This document shows positions 34,278-43,137 of a DNA stretch of 64,000 nucleotides, one piece after another. Within the stretch, counting starts at the first letter, position 1. Each line of letters begins with the position of its first letter. A program made the position numbers and the translations under genes. The notes beneath the pieces are model-generated. The model saw nothing but the letters and a program-made list of their open reading frames with translations, ran no database searches and was not told where the DNA came from. This stretch comes from UBA5189 sp035631615 (GTDB taxonomy: Bacteria > Chloroflexota > Limnocylindria > Limnocylindrales > CSP1-4), in the NCBI GenBank assembly GCA_035631615.1, contig DASQIK010000016.1, positions 65,249-129,248 on the forward strand, read 5' to 3'.

Positions 34278-34583
34278 CGTCTCGAGGTCCCCTCCCGTGG
34301 ACGCGAGACTGGCGACGGCGCCTGGCCGTGCGCCCTCGACGACGAGCCGAGGTCGACGGCGCGGCGGACGCACGGTTGCGGCCCGGTCGGGCGTGTGCGT
34401 ATCTGGGCGAATTGGGCTGGGCTGGGCACGCTCGCCGGGCCGGTCGAGCGGCGCGAACGATAGGGAGGCGTCGCGGCGCGTGTCAACGCTGGCCAGTGGG
34501 CGGCTGGGCATGCGTCGCATCTTGGCGACGCTGGCTCACCGGCCGATTACCGACCGGTGGACGGAGTGTGGATAGGTTGGGCG
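34278..34583. other. intergenic region between dodecin and the regulator
   Basis: No gene is supported. It holds the regulator's Shine-Dalgarno site and presumably its promoter. An imperfect hairpin after the dodecin stop (CACCGGTCG/CGGCCGGTG around 34536-34558) lacks a T-tract, so I do not call it a terminator. Confidence 0.5.
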
Positions 34584-34787
34584 TCAGCCCTCGTACTCGA
34601 ACCCGATCTTGAGGTCGACCCGGTACTCGACGATCTCGCCGTCCTCGACGATGGCGCTCGACTTCACGACCTCGACCGTCTTGATGTTGCGGACGGTTCT
34701 CGACGCGGTCGCGACCGCCTGCCGGGCCGCGTCGCTCCACGACTTCGGGCTCGTCCCGACCATCTCCCGAACGATGATCACGCCCAT
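34584..34787 (-). CDS. dodecin family flavin-binding protein
   Basis: A 67-residue protein matching the dodecin fold in length and pattern: SWSDAARQAVATASRTVRNIKTVEVV, then IVEYRVDLKIGFEYEG. Dodecins assemble as hollow dodecamers that store FMN or riboflavin, or coenzyme A in some lineages. The Trp in SPKSWSDA is at the flavin-stacking position. AAGGAG lies about seven bases before the ATG. It is alone on this strand between the regulator and the zinc-ribbon gene. Confidence 0.9.
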   Translation of the reverse strand: MGVIIVREMVGTSPKSWSDAARQAVATASRTVRNIKTVEVVKSSAIVEDGEIVEYRVDLKIGFEYEG

Positions 34788-35034
34788 CTCACGCTCCTTC
34801 GACTGGCGTTGCCTTCCACGCCGTCAGTCTAGTCGCGAGGGCTGGCTGGTCTCCTCGGGCAGGAGCGGTCGCAACGCGAACGCTCCTGCCGATCGCGGTG
34901 CCGGGACGCACCGCCGAGCCCGGCGGGCCGCGCGAGTTGGGTCGGACCGCTTGACGCGGTGCGTATTCTCGCGGCCTGAGTTCCGAGCGGGAGCGGAACC
35001 GGATCGTACGGAGCCTCATCGGAGGACGGACACG

Positions 35035-35343
35035 GTGTACGAGGACCGGACGCTTACCTGTCGCGACTGCGGCGACAGCTTCATCTTCTCCGGCGGCGAA
35101 CAGCGATTCTTCGCCGAGAAGGGGCTCGTCAATGTGCCGCAACGGTGCCCGACGTGCCGCGCCAACGCGAAGCGGGTGCGCATGGGCGGCCCGCGCGACT
35201 ACCACGCTGCCGTCTGCAACGCGTGCGGCAATCAGGCGATGGTGCCCTTCGCACCTCGATCCGATCGGCCCGTCTACTGCAGCAGCTGCTACGACAAGGT
35301 CCGAGCCGGGCTCATCGAACCGGCGACCCCCGTCGCCTCGTAG
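35035..35343 (+). CDS. double zinc-ribbon protein
   Basis: A 102-residue protein with two zinc ribbons. The first runs LTCRDCGDSF ... RCPTCRANA (CxxC-x~25-CxxC). The second runs AVCNACGNQAMVPF ... PVYCSSCYDK, the CxxC-x17-CxxC-SSSS type pattern. This arrangement is common in Chloroflexota and Actinobacteria as small proteins of unknown role, probably nucleic-acid or ribosome associated. GGAGGA (35021-35026) eight bases before GTG 35035 fixes the start; the long upstream frame is unsupported. It is convergent to dnaB. Confidence 0.85.
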   Translation: MYEDRTLTCRDCGDSFIFSGGEQRFFAEKGLVNVPQRCPTCRANAKRVRMGGPRDYHAAVCNACGNQAMVPFAPRSDRPVYCSSCYDKVRAGLIEPATPVAS

Positions 35344-35358
35344 TCGCCGCCCGAGGCC

Positions 35359-36738
35359 TTACGCCGTCTCGGCGTACCGCTGGCCTGCATAGGACTGGAA
35401 CCGGGTCTGGCTCTTCCGGAACCACAGCTGGATGTCGCCGGTCGGGCCGTTGCGGTGCTTGGCGAGCTTGACGTTGATGACCTCGCCATCGAGGTCCGCG
35501 TCCTCGCCGACCTTCTCCTTCTCGCGGTAGAGGAACACGACGAGGTCCGCATCCTGCTCGATTGCTCCTGACTCACGGAGGTCCGACAGGCGCGGCTCCT
35601 TGGACTCGCGCATCTCCGGCTGGCGCGACAGCTGCGAGAGGGCGATGACCGGCACGGACAGCTCACGGGCCAGCGCCTTGAGGCCGCGGCTGATCTCGCT
35701 GACCTCCTGGACGCGGTTGGCGTCGCGGTTGGTCGTGGTCGCCTGCATCAGCTGAAGATAGTCGACGATCACGAGGTCCAGGCCCGACTCGGCCTGAAGG
35801 CGACGAGCCTTCGTGCGCAGCTCCATCGAGGTGATGTTTGGTGTGTCGTCCATGTAGAGCGACGCCTCCGAGAGGTCGTTCATTGCCGGCGCGAGTCGCG
35901 CGAAGTCGAGCTCCTCGAGGAAGCCGGAGCGCAAGCGCTTCGAGTCGATGTTGGCGACGCTCGAGAGCAGGCGGAGCACGAGCTGCTCCTTGCTCATCTC
36001 GAGGCTGAACACGCCGACGGTCTTCTTCTCGCGGACGGCCGCGTGCTCGGCAACGTTGAGCGCGAAGCTCGACTTGCCGACCGAAGGTCGGGCAGCGACC
36101 ACGATCAGGTCGCTCTTCTGGAAGCCGGTCGTGAGCTGGTCGAGATCCGGGAAACCAGACGCGATGCCGCTCAGCTCGCCGCGGTGGGCGTGCAGGTAGT
36201 CGAGGCGGTCATAGGCGGAGTGGAGGAGCTCCTTGAGCTGGCTGAAGCCGGCGGTGATGCGCCGGTTCGAGACCTGGAACAGCTCCGATTCGGCGCGGTC
36301 GATCGCCTCCTGGATCTCGGCCGGATCCTCGTAGCCGATGCCGGCGATCTTGCCGGCAGCGCCGATCAGGTTCCGGAGCACCGCCTTGCGCTCGACGATC
36401 CGGGCGTACTGGACCGCGTGGACCGCGGTCGGCGTGGCATTCGACAGCTGCGACAGGTAGGAGCGGCCACCGGCCTGCTCGAGGTCCTCGGCACGCTCGA
36501 GCGACTCGGCGACGGTCACCAGGTCGACGGGCTCGCGGCGCTCGAACAGCTCGAGCATGGCCTTGTAGATGTTCCCGTGGGCCTGGCGGTAGAAGTCCTC
36601 GGGGCGAAGGAATTCCGCGATCTCGATGATCGTCTCCCGATCGATCAGGATCGCTCCGAGGACCGATTGCTCGGCCTCGAGACTGTGCGGCGGCAGGCGG
36701 TCGATCACCAGGAATAGCCTCGGTCGCGGTTGTGACAC
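35359..36738 (-). CDS. dnaB: replicative DNA helicase
   Basis: A 459-residue hexameric 5'-3' helicase. The N-terminal domain starts RLPPHSLEAEQSVLGAIL. The RecA-like ATPase has Walker A in ARPSVGKSSFALN, Walker B region in DLVIVDYLQLM, then ALSQLSRQPE and RESGAIEQDADLVVFLYRE. The C-terminus keeps LAKHRNGPTGDIQLWF. No intein or insertion is present. The start could be GTG 36738 or GTG 36705. A 5-bp inverted repeat GACAC/GTGTC (around 36731-36745) sits at the first. Confidence 0.95.
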   Translation of the reverse strand: MSQPRPRLFLVIDRLPPHSLEAEQSVLGAILIDRETIIEIAEFLRPEDFYRQAHGNIYKAMLELFERREPVDLVTVAESLERAEDLEQAGGRSYLSQLSNATPTAVHAVQYARIVERKAVLRNLIGAAGKIAGIGYEDPAEIQEAIDRAESELFQVSNRRITAGFSQLKELLHSAYDRLDYLHAHRGELSGIASGFPDLDQLTTGFQKSDLIVVAARPSVGKSSFALNVAEHAAVREKKTVGVFSLEMSKEQLVLRLLSSVANIDSKRLRSGFLEELDFARLAPAMNDLSEASLYMDDTPNITSMELRTKARRLQAESGLDLVIVDYLQLMQATTTNRDANRVQEVSEISRGLKALARELSVPVIALSQLSRQPEMRESKEPRLSDLRESGAIEQDADLVVFLYREKEKVGEDADLDGEVINVKLAKHRNGPTGDIQLWFRKSQTRFQSYAGQRYAETA

Positions 36739-36904
36739 CTCTAGTGTCAGAGCGCGTGCCCTGGCTCCGATACCCGCTTATCCCCGACTTATCCAGCGAT
36801 CACCAGATCGACGTGGATCGCCCGGCGACCCGATGTGGACGCCCTGTGGACGGTGTGTGCCGAATGGAATCGACCGGTCGTCTCGGCCGGTCCGGGACGA
36901 CCGG

Positions 36905-37555
36905 TCAGTCCAGCTTGCGGATGACGCCGATGAGCTTCCCCTGGATCCTGACATCGTCGTAGAACTGGGGCTGATAGGCGGGGTTCGCTGGTTGCAGGCG
37001 GACGCGGTCCTTCTCGCGGAAGAAGCGCTTCAGCGTGACCGCGTTCTCCTCGACCTGGGCGACCACGATGTCGCCGTTGCGGGCGGTGGTCTGCGGCCGG
37101 ATGAGGACGAAGTCGCCGTCGGCGATGTGCTCCTCGATCATCGAGTCGCCGCGGACGCGGAGGACGTACGCGTCGCCGCTCGGGGCGAGCAGGTCCGGGA
37201 CCGACATCGTCTCCGACGCGTCCTGATAGGCCTCGATCGGGCCGCCGGCCGCGATCTCGCCGATGACCGGCAGGACGTGCGCCTCCGCGGTGATCGACTG
37301 CGGCACGAGCTCGTGCGTCAATCCGAGCTGGATCGCCGCCGTCGGGGTCAGACGGATCGCGCGGGACTGCGCGGCGCCGCGCTCGAGATAGCCCTCGCGC
37401 TCGAGCATCTGGAGATGGTGGTGAACGGCCGACGTCGAACTGAGGCCCACCGCCACGGCGATCTCGCGCACCGACGGCGGGAACCCGCGCGCCCGGAGCG
37501 TGCCGGCGATGTAGTGGAGGATCTTCAGCTTGCGATCCGCGTCGTGTCTCGTCAC
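36905..37555 (-). CDS. lexA: SOS repressor LexA
   Basis: A 216-residue repressor-protease. The N-terminal winged helix has LRARGFPPSVREIAVAVGLS and STSAVHHHLQMLEREG. The cleavage site is the Ala-Gly in GEIAAGGPIEAY; the catalytic Ser is in GDSMIEEHIADGDFV and the Lys in VTLKRFF. On RecA activation it cuts itself and frees SOS genes. GTG 37555 has GGGAG seven bases upstream. An earlier in-frame ATG at 37591 would overlap the promoter -10 box and was rejected. It is autoregulated through the box at 37594-37607. Confidence 0.95.
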   Translation of the reverse strand: MTRHDADRKLKILHYIAGTLRARGFPPSVREIAVAVGLSSTSAVHHHLQMLEREGYLERGAAQSRAIRLTPTAAIQLGLTHELVPQSITAEAHVLPVIGEIAAGGPIEAYQDASETMSVPDLLAPSGDAYVLRVRGDSMIEEHIADGDFVLIRPQTTARNGDIVVAQVEENAVTLKRFFREKDRVRLQPANPAYQPQFYDDVRIQGKLIGVIRKLD

Positions 37556-37587
37556 TCGTGACTCCCATGGGACGGTGGCCACGAGGA

Positions 37588-37615
37588 TCATACCGAACGG
37601 GTGTTCGATGTCAAG
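37588..37615 (-). promoter_or_regulatory. lexA promoter with embedded SOS box
   Basis: On the minus strand TTGACA, a 16-base spacer and TATGAT form a near-consensus promoter. The palindrome CGAACACCCGTTCG (37594-37607) fills the spacer, so bound LexA would exclude RNA polymerase. Confidence 0.92.
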
Positions 37616-37688
37616 CACGACGATCCGTGTCCGACGCTTCGACTGCTAGACTCTGCCGTCCGCTCCACGATGAGGTTTGCGAACGGCG

Positions 37689-38228
37689 ATGGCGTCGAAA
37701 TCGAACGACTCAACCGAGAAGGACACGCGTGACCGACGGAGCAAGCGCGGACGCAGCCCTGGCCTTCGCCGGGTGATCGCGGCCGCTGCGTTCATGCCGA
37801 TCGCGACGCGCGCGCCGCTGTACGCCCGCCTGCTGTGGTCGCTGGTCAAGGACGATCGCACGCCGGCGTCACGCAAGGTCCTCCTCGGCGGCGCGCTCGG
37901 CTACGTGGTGCTCGGCCGCGACATCGTGCCGGACTGGATCCCCGTGCTCGGCCAGCTCGACGACCTCGTCGTCGTGGCGATCGCGACCGAGCTCTTCCTC
38001 GATGGTCTCGACGACGTGCTGCTCGCCGAGAAGCTGCAGGAGGCCGGTATCCCGCGGGCCGCCTACGACGAGGACATCGCGCGCGTTCGAAGGCTCATGC
38101 CCGGTCCGATTCGCCGCGTCGCCCGTCGCATCCCGGACGCAATCCGCCTCGCCACCGACGCGGCTGCCCGATCCGGGCTCCAGCCCGGCCTGCGCCGGTG
38201 GATCACCCGCGAAGGCGCCGCGGCCTGA
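37689..38228 (+). CDS. DUF1232 (YkvA-like) protein
   Basis: A 179-residue protein with a basic N-terminus (STEKDTRDRRSKRGR) and a DUF1232 core: LYARLLWSLVKDDRTPASRKVLLGGALGYVVLGRDIVPDWIPVLGQLDDLVVVAIA. Here the DxIPDxxPxxGxxDD motif of the family is visible. It probably associates with the membrane; function unknown. The ATG at 37689 is weakly supported (GAGG 13 bases upstream). TAGACT at 37647-37652 could be the promoter. It is divergent from lexA but has no SOS box facing it. Confidence 0.82.
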   Translation: MASKSNDSTEKDTRDRRSKRGRSPGLRRVIAAAAFMPIATRAPLYARLLWSLVKDDRTPASRKVLLGGALGYVVLGRDIVPDWIPVLGQLDDLVVVAIATELFLDGLDDVLLAEKLQEAGIPRAAYDEDIARVRRLMPGPIRRVARRIPDAIRLATDAAARSGLQPGLRRWITREGAAA

Positions 38229-38283
38229 TCGTCGTCGCCGAAACACCGGCAGCCCTGCCGGCCCACAGGAGGTACTCGAGCGC

Positions 38284-38730
38284 GTGAAGGTCATCCTGAC
38301 GAAGGACGTGGACAAGCTCGGCAAGTCCGGCGAGATGAAGACCGTTGCCGATGGCTTTGCCACCAACTTCCTGATCCCGCGAAGCCTGGCGGTGCCCGCG
38401 GCCGGCGGCGCCTACCGCGCCTGGCAGCACGACATCGCGTCGCGCGAGGACAAGCGCCAGCGCGAGCGGGCCGAAGCGGAGATCGCGGCCACGCGGATCG
38501 GCTCGACCACGCTCACCATGGGCGTCAAGGTCGGGGATGGCGGCAAGCTGTACGGCTCGATCGGGACGAAGGAGATCGCAGAGGCGCTCGGCCGCCGCGG
38601 CATCGTCGTGGACAGGCACAAGATCGAGCTCGACGAGCCGCTCAAGTCGCTCGGCACGTACAAGGTCGCGGTGAAGGTCTACAGCGGCCTCACGCCCGAA
38701 GTCACGGTGGTCGTCGAGCCCAAGGGGTAG
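38284..38730 (+). CDS. rplI: 50S ribosomal protein L9
   Basis: A 148-residue protein starting VKVILTKDVDKLGKSGEMKTV, with the N-domain motif DGFATNFLIPRSLAVPA, a long central helix (REDKRQRERAEAEIA) and a C-domain with GKLYGSIGTKEIAEAL. It binds 23S rRNA at the base of the L1 stalk. AGGAGGT (38267-38273) ten bases before GTG 38284 is a strong Shine-Dalgarno site. It is usually next to dnaB or rpsR; here dnaB and lexA lie close by on the other strand. Confidence 0.96.
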   Translation: MKVILTKDVDKLGKSGEMKTVADGFATNFLIPRSLAVPAAGGAYRAWQHDIASREDKRQRERAEAEIAATRIGSTTLTMGVKVGDGGKLYGSIGTKEIAEALGRRGIVVDRHKIELDEPLKSLGTYKVAVKVYSGLTPEVTVVVEPKG

Positions 38731-38768
38731 GTCGGGTACGGCGGTGCGCCTCGGGCCGCCGGGGCGAT

Positions 38769-38939
38769 CCTGCCAGATTCCACGGTGAGGAGCGTTCGGC
38801 TCGCCGGAGAGCGTGGAATGCCTGGACTAGCGGCGACCTGACGATCGTTTGCCGATGGGGCACGTTCAGACCCAAACACGGAAGCGGCCGCCCTGCTGAC
38901 AAGCCGCGCCCTGCGCCACCCAGGATGGAATCTGGCAGG
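38769..38939. repeat. 14-bp inverted repeats bounding a 171-bp structured segment
   Basis: CCTGCCAGATTCCA (38769-38782) and its exact inverse TGGAATCTGGCAGG (38926-38939). Inside, TTCCACG (38778-38784) also pairs with CGTGGAA (38813-38819). No ORF is convincing. It lies between rplI and dinB. Confidence 0.6.
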
Positions 38940-38972
38940 TTGCGCATCCCCCTGCGGTATTCGCCAGTCGAG

Positions 38973-38994
38973 TTGTCACGGTTCGGCGTGACAA
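38973..38994. promoter_or_regulatory. inverted-repeat operator overlapping the dinB promoter
   Basis: TTGTCACG (38973-38980) and CGTGACAA (38987-38994), a perfect 8-bp inverted repeat with a 6-base centre. The right arm covers most of the -10 GACAAT (38990-38995), which lies six bases before the dinB GTG. Confidence 0.65.
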
Positions 38995-39001
38995 TGGCGG
39001 C

Positions 39002-40363
39002 GTGAGCGGGAATCCGCGACGAACGATCCTCCACGTCGACCTCGACGCGTTCTTTGCCGCGATCGAGCAGCGCGACCATCCGGAGCTGCGCGGCAGGCCG
39101 GTCGCCGTCGGGATGGGCGGGACGAACGATCGCGGGGTCGTGAGCGCGGCGTCGTATGAGGCCCGGAGGTTCGGCGTCCACTCGGCGATGCCGATCCGGA
39201 CGGCGCGCCGGCTCTGCCCGGACTGCGTCTTCGTGCCGGTCGACGGTGCCAAGTACCAGCGCGTCAGTCGCGACGTGATGGCCATCCTCCGGCGATTCAC
39301 GCCGCTCGTCCAGCCGATCTCGATCGACGAGGCGTTCCTCGACGTCACCGGGTCGCGCGCACTGTTCGGCGATGGCGAGGCGATCGCGCGCCGGATCAAG
39401 GCCGCGATCCGCGCGGAGCTCGAGCTCACGGCCTCGGTCGGCGTCGCGGCGACGAAGCTCGTCGCGAAGATCGGGAGCGACCTGCGCAAGCCCGATGGGC
39501 TCGTCGTCGTTCCGCCAGGCGAGGAGGCGACGTTCCTCGCGCCGTTGCCGATCTCGCGGCTGTGGGGCGTCGGGCCGTCGACGGCCACCGCGCTGCGCGA
39601 CTTCGGCGTCGCCACGATCGGGGACCTGGCGAACCTCGATCGATCGGCGCTGGTGCGGCGGTTCGGGAAGCATGGGGCGTCGCTGGTCGATCGAGCCCAC
39701 GGCCTCGATGGCGACCTGGTCGACGATCCCGACGCCGCGAAGTCCGTCGGGCACGAGCACACGTTCGACGAGGACACCGCGGACCCCGAGGTGCTCGAGC
39801 GCACGTTGCTGGCCATGTCCGAGGGCGTCTCTGGCCGGCTCCGCCATGCGAGGCTCAAGGCCGCAACGGTGACGGTCAAGATCCGGGACAGCGGCTTCAA
39901 CACGGTCACCCGCCAGCGCGGGCTGCTCGAACCGACCGACCTCACCGACCCGATCTGGCGGACGGCGCTCGATCTAGCCCGCCCGGAGACGCGCGGCAAG
40001 CGCATCCGCCTGCTCGGCGTCACGGCGTCGGGGTTCGGCGTGCGCGAGCAGCTCGGCCTGTTCGAGGCCGGGGATGACCGGCAGCGACGCGTCGTCGAGG
40101 CCGCCGACGAGCTTCGGGAGCGGTTCGGGACGCGGGCGATCACCCGGGCACGATTGCTGCGAACCGGGATCCCGGCGCCATTCGAGCGCGACCTCGGGAC
40201 CGCCGTCGAGCGGCGGGGGGAGCACGCGGTCGTCGAGGACGAGGCGGCGCGGCGGCGCAAGCGTCGTCCGCCGGGACCCAGGGCGACAGCCGCGCGTGCG
40301 ACCGCCGAGGACGACATCGGCTCGGACGACGTGCTGTCGTCCGACGACGCCGAGGACGAATAG
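39002..40363 (+). CDS. dinB: DNA polymerase IV
   Basis: A 453-residue Y-family translesion polymerase. Metal-binding motifs are ILHVDLDAFFAAIEQRD near the N-terminus and SIDEAFLDVTG near 107. Helix-hairpin-helix elements follow (LWGVGPSTATALRDFGVATIGDL), then the little finger domain. A clamp-binding QLGLF is at residues 350-354. The last 80 residues are an Arg/Glu/Asp-rich tail absent from short DinB proteins. Unlike lexA it has no CGAAC-N4-GTTCG box; its promoter instead carries an inverted repeat. Confidence 0.95.
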   Translation: MSGNPRRTILHVDLDAFFAAIEQRDHPELRGRPVAVGMGGTNDRGVVSAASYEARRFGVHSAMPIRTARRLCPDCVFVPVDGAKYQRVSRDVMAILRRFTPLVQPISIDEAFLDVTGSRALFGDGEAIARRIKAAIRAELELTASVGVAATKLVAKIGSDLRKPDGLVVVPPGEEATFLAPLPISRLWGVGPSTATALRDFGVATIGDLANLDRSALVRRFGKHGASLVDRAHGLDGDLVDDPDAAKSVGHEHTFDEDTADPEVLERTLLAMSEGVSGRLRHARLKAATVTVKIRDSGFNTVTRQRGLLEPTDLTDPIWRTALDLARPETRGKRIRLLGVTASGFGVREQLGLFEAGDDRQRRVVEAADELRERFGTRAITRARLLRTGIPAPFERDLGTAVERRGEHAVVEDEAARRRKRRPPGPRATAARATAEDDIGSDDVLSSDDAEDE

Positions 40364-40372
40364 GCGACGACG

Positions 40373-40990
40373 ATGTCGATTGAGCTCGTCTACGAGACGC
40401 ACGCCATCACCACCGACAACGAACGCGGGATCGCGACCGGCTGGCGGCCCGGAAAGCTCTCGCCGGCCGGTCGACGGGGCGCAGAGGAGCTCGGCGCGCG
40501 TCGGCAAACGGATGGAACCGAGATCGTTTACGTCTCTGATCTGCAGCGCGCGTTCGAAACCGCCGTCATTGCCTTCGCGGGCTCGTCGACCCCGATCGTC
40601 CGCGATTGGCGCCTGCGCGAATGCAACTACGGTCGACTCAATGGGATGCGGCGAGCGAGGCTCGAAGCCCAGCGCACGCAACACCTGGTCGAGCCGTGGC
40701 CAGATGGCGAGAGCTACACCGATGTGGTCTTCCGTACCGCGCAGTTCCTCGAGGAGCTGGCAATGGAGGATTCCGGCCGCGTGCTGGTTATCGCGCATTC
40801 GGCGAACCACTGGGCGATCGAGCACCTGCTGCTCGGCAAGGATCTTGGGGCGCTCGTCGAGGCCGGGATGACGTGGCAACCAGGCTGGGAGTACAACCTG
40901 CCGGAGCGCTGGGAGCAGTCTCCTGTAACCCGGGTGGCGAGTGACAGCCAAGGTGGCACGGGCCTCTCCGAGGATGCCTTCGAAGCGTGA
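40373..40990 (+). CDS. histidine phosphatase superfamily protein
   Basis: A 205-residue protein of the phosphoglycerate-mutase/acid-phosphatase fold. The usual RHG motif reads THA (LVYETHAITTDNERGIATGW), but the other signatures are clear: LSPAGRRGAEELG, YVSDLQRAFETA, LRECNYGRLNGM and the second catalytic His in VLVIAHSANHWAIEHLL. This THA/THS variant is a common bacterial subgroup, as I recall it. The substrate is unknown. It starts 9 bases after dinB on the same strand and may be co-transcribed. Confidence 0.85.
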   Translation: MSIELVYETHAITTDNERGIATGWRPGKLSPAGRRGAEELGARRQTDGTEIVYVSDLQRAFETAVIAFAGSSTPIVRDWRLRECNYGRLNGMRRARLEAQRTQHLVEPWPDGESYTDVVFRTAQFLEELAMEDSGRVLVIAHSANHWAIEHLLLGKDLGALVEAGMTWQPGWEYNLPERWEQSPVTRVASDSQGGTGLSEDAFEA

Positions 40991-40997
40991 GCAGGGC

Positions 40998-41027
40998 TTG
41001 ACATCGAACACCCGTTCGATCTAGCCT
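40998..41027 (+). promoter_or_regulatory. SOS promoter, first LexA box
   Basis: TTGACA (40998-41003) followed by the box CGAACACCCGTTCG (41005-41018). From TTGACA to the end of the box it is identical to the lexA promoter. TCTAGC/TAGCCT follow as -10 candidates. It points toward the gene at 41109. Confidence 0.88.
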
Positions 41028-41038
41028 CTGGCCGAAAC

Positions 41039-41052
41039 CGAACAGGCGTTCA
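41039..41052. promoter_or_regulatory. second LexA box
   Basis: CGAACAGGCGTTCA fits GAAC-N4-GTTC and lies 34 bases downstream of the first box, between promoter and start. Confidence 0.75.
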
Positions 41053-41108
41053 CGGCACCAGTGCCCGGTGACCGGAGCTCGCAATGGCCCCCCGAAAGGA
41101 GCCGCGAA

Positions 41109-41384
41109 ATGGCGATGATCCGAGTCGAGCCGGTCGAGGTCCGGGTTCGTGCCGATTGGTTCGACGGCCGCCCCCGCGAGGTGACCCTCAACGGCCGGCG
41201 GCTTCGCGTCCTGGACGTCCTCGGCGTCCGCGACGAGAGCTCCGCGTTCCCGGTCGTGACCGGACCGCGCACGCTCTTCGAGATCGAGACGGCGGACGCC
41301 CGCCTCCAGCTGGCGTTCCGCCATCGATCCCGCCGCTGGACGATCGAAGGTGTGGAGACGCACGAGGCGTACAAGGCGGCATAG
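41109..41384 (+). CDS. SOS-controlled small protein, DUF6504-like
   Basis: A 91-residue beta-rich protein: IRVEPVEVRVRADWFDGRPREV, LNGRRLRVLDVLGV, RTLFEIETADARLQLAFRHRSRRWTIEGVE. Its order of strands and the R-W near the end recall DUF6504 proteins, which in actinobacteria I associate with translesion polymerase genes; this match is from memory. AAAGGAG is seven bases before ATG 41109. Two LexA boxes upstream and dinB nearby place it in the damage response, perhaps as an accessory of a Y-family polymerase. Confidence 0.75.
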   Translation: MAMIRVEPVEVRVRADWFDGRPREVTLNGRRLRVLDVLGVRDESSAFPVVTGPRTLFEIETADARLQLAFRHRSRRWTIEGVETHEAYKAA

Positions 41385-41508
41385 CACCCGCCGAATGCCA
41401 AACCGCCGACTTCGTGCCCGAGATCGGTGGCTGACCCGGGCGACTCCACGCCCAGGGTCTTCAAGCGACTCGGGACTGCGTGCCGGTACCACGCGGTTCC
41501 CGGGTCGC

Positions 41509-41514
41509 CATAAT
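41509..41514 (+). promoter_or_regulatory. -10 box of the fchA-folD-fhs operon
   Basis: CATAAT, seven bases before GTG 41522. Confidence 0.65.
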
Positions 41515-41521
41515 CGGGAGC

Positions 41522-42228
41522 GTGCATGCCCCGTCGTTTCGTGACCTGACGCTCACGGCGTTCGCCGACCGCCTCGCGTCCTCGGATCCGGTTCCGGGCG
41601 GGGGGAGCGCATCGGCGGTTGCGGCGGCACTCGGGGCATCGCTCGTGGCGATGGTTGCCGGGCTCACGCAGGGCCGACCCAGGTACGCCGAGCACGCCGA
41701 GCTCGCAGCGGCCGTCGGGCCGCGGGCACGGGCACTTGGGGGCGAGCTCTTCGACCTCGCAGACGCGGACGCGCAGGCATATGCCGCGTGCGCGTTTGCC
41801 ATGAAGCTGCCGCGGGAGTCGTTCGAGGACAAGGAAGCGCGCGACCGCCAGCTCAGGGAGACGGCCGTGGTGGCAGCCGAGGTGCCGCTGCGCTCCGTCG
41901 AGCGTTGCCTCGACGCCCTGCGCCTCGCCGAGCTGCTCGCTGGGCGCTCGAACCGGAATGCTTCCTCGGACCTGCGGGTCGCGTCATTGCTCCTCGAGGC
42001 TGCCGCGGACGGCGCTGCCGCCAACGTGATCGTCAACCTGCCGCTCGTCGGCCCCGGGGAGTGGACGGACGCCACCGAGGCGCGCACCGGCGAATTGATG
42101 CGCGAGGTCGCGCTCGTCGCGAAGCGGGTGCGAACGGTCGTGGCGTCGGGCGAGGCACGGGCGCCGCTCGCCGACGTGCCAGACGACCTGCCCGACCTGC
42201 CGGCCGTCGCGGCGGCCCGGCCGGGAGC

Positions 42229-42232
<4 letters not shown>
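41522..42232 (+). CDS. fchA: formiminotetrahydrofolate cyclodeaminase
   Basis: A 236-residue all-helical protein matching the cyclodeaminase half of FTCD. It has FADRLASSDPVPGGGSASAVAAALGASL near the N-terminus (the PVPGGGS motif) and a helical C-terminus. It converts 5-formimino-THF to 5,10-methenyl-THF and ammonia. Its substrate is produced by the separate ftcD gene at 55535. The GTG at 41522 is set by its -10 box. Coupled to folD by GTGA. Confidence 0.92.

Positions 42233-43133
<901 letters not shown>

Positions 43134-43137
<4 letters not shown>

Noticed and set aside
34536..34558. Hairpin after the dodecin gene as an intrinsic terminator.
   Set aside because: The stem is imperfect and no T-rich tract follows on the minus strand.
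37591..37618. Longer LexA starting at ATG 37591 or TTG/ATG 37618.
   Set aside because: These codons lie within the promoter and SOS box. GTG 37555 has a proper Shine-Dalgarno site and gives the normal N-terminus.
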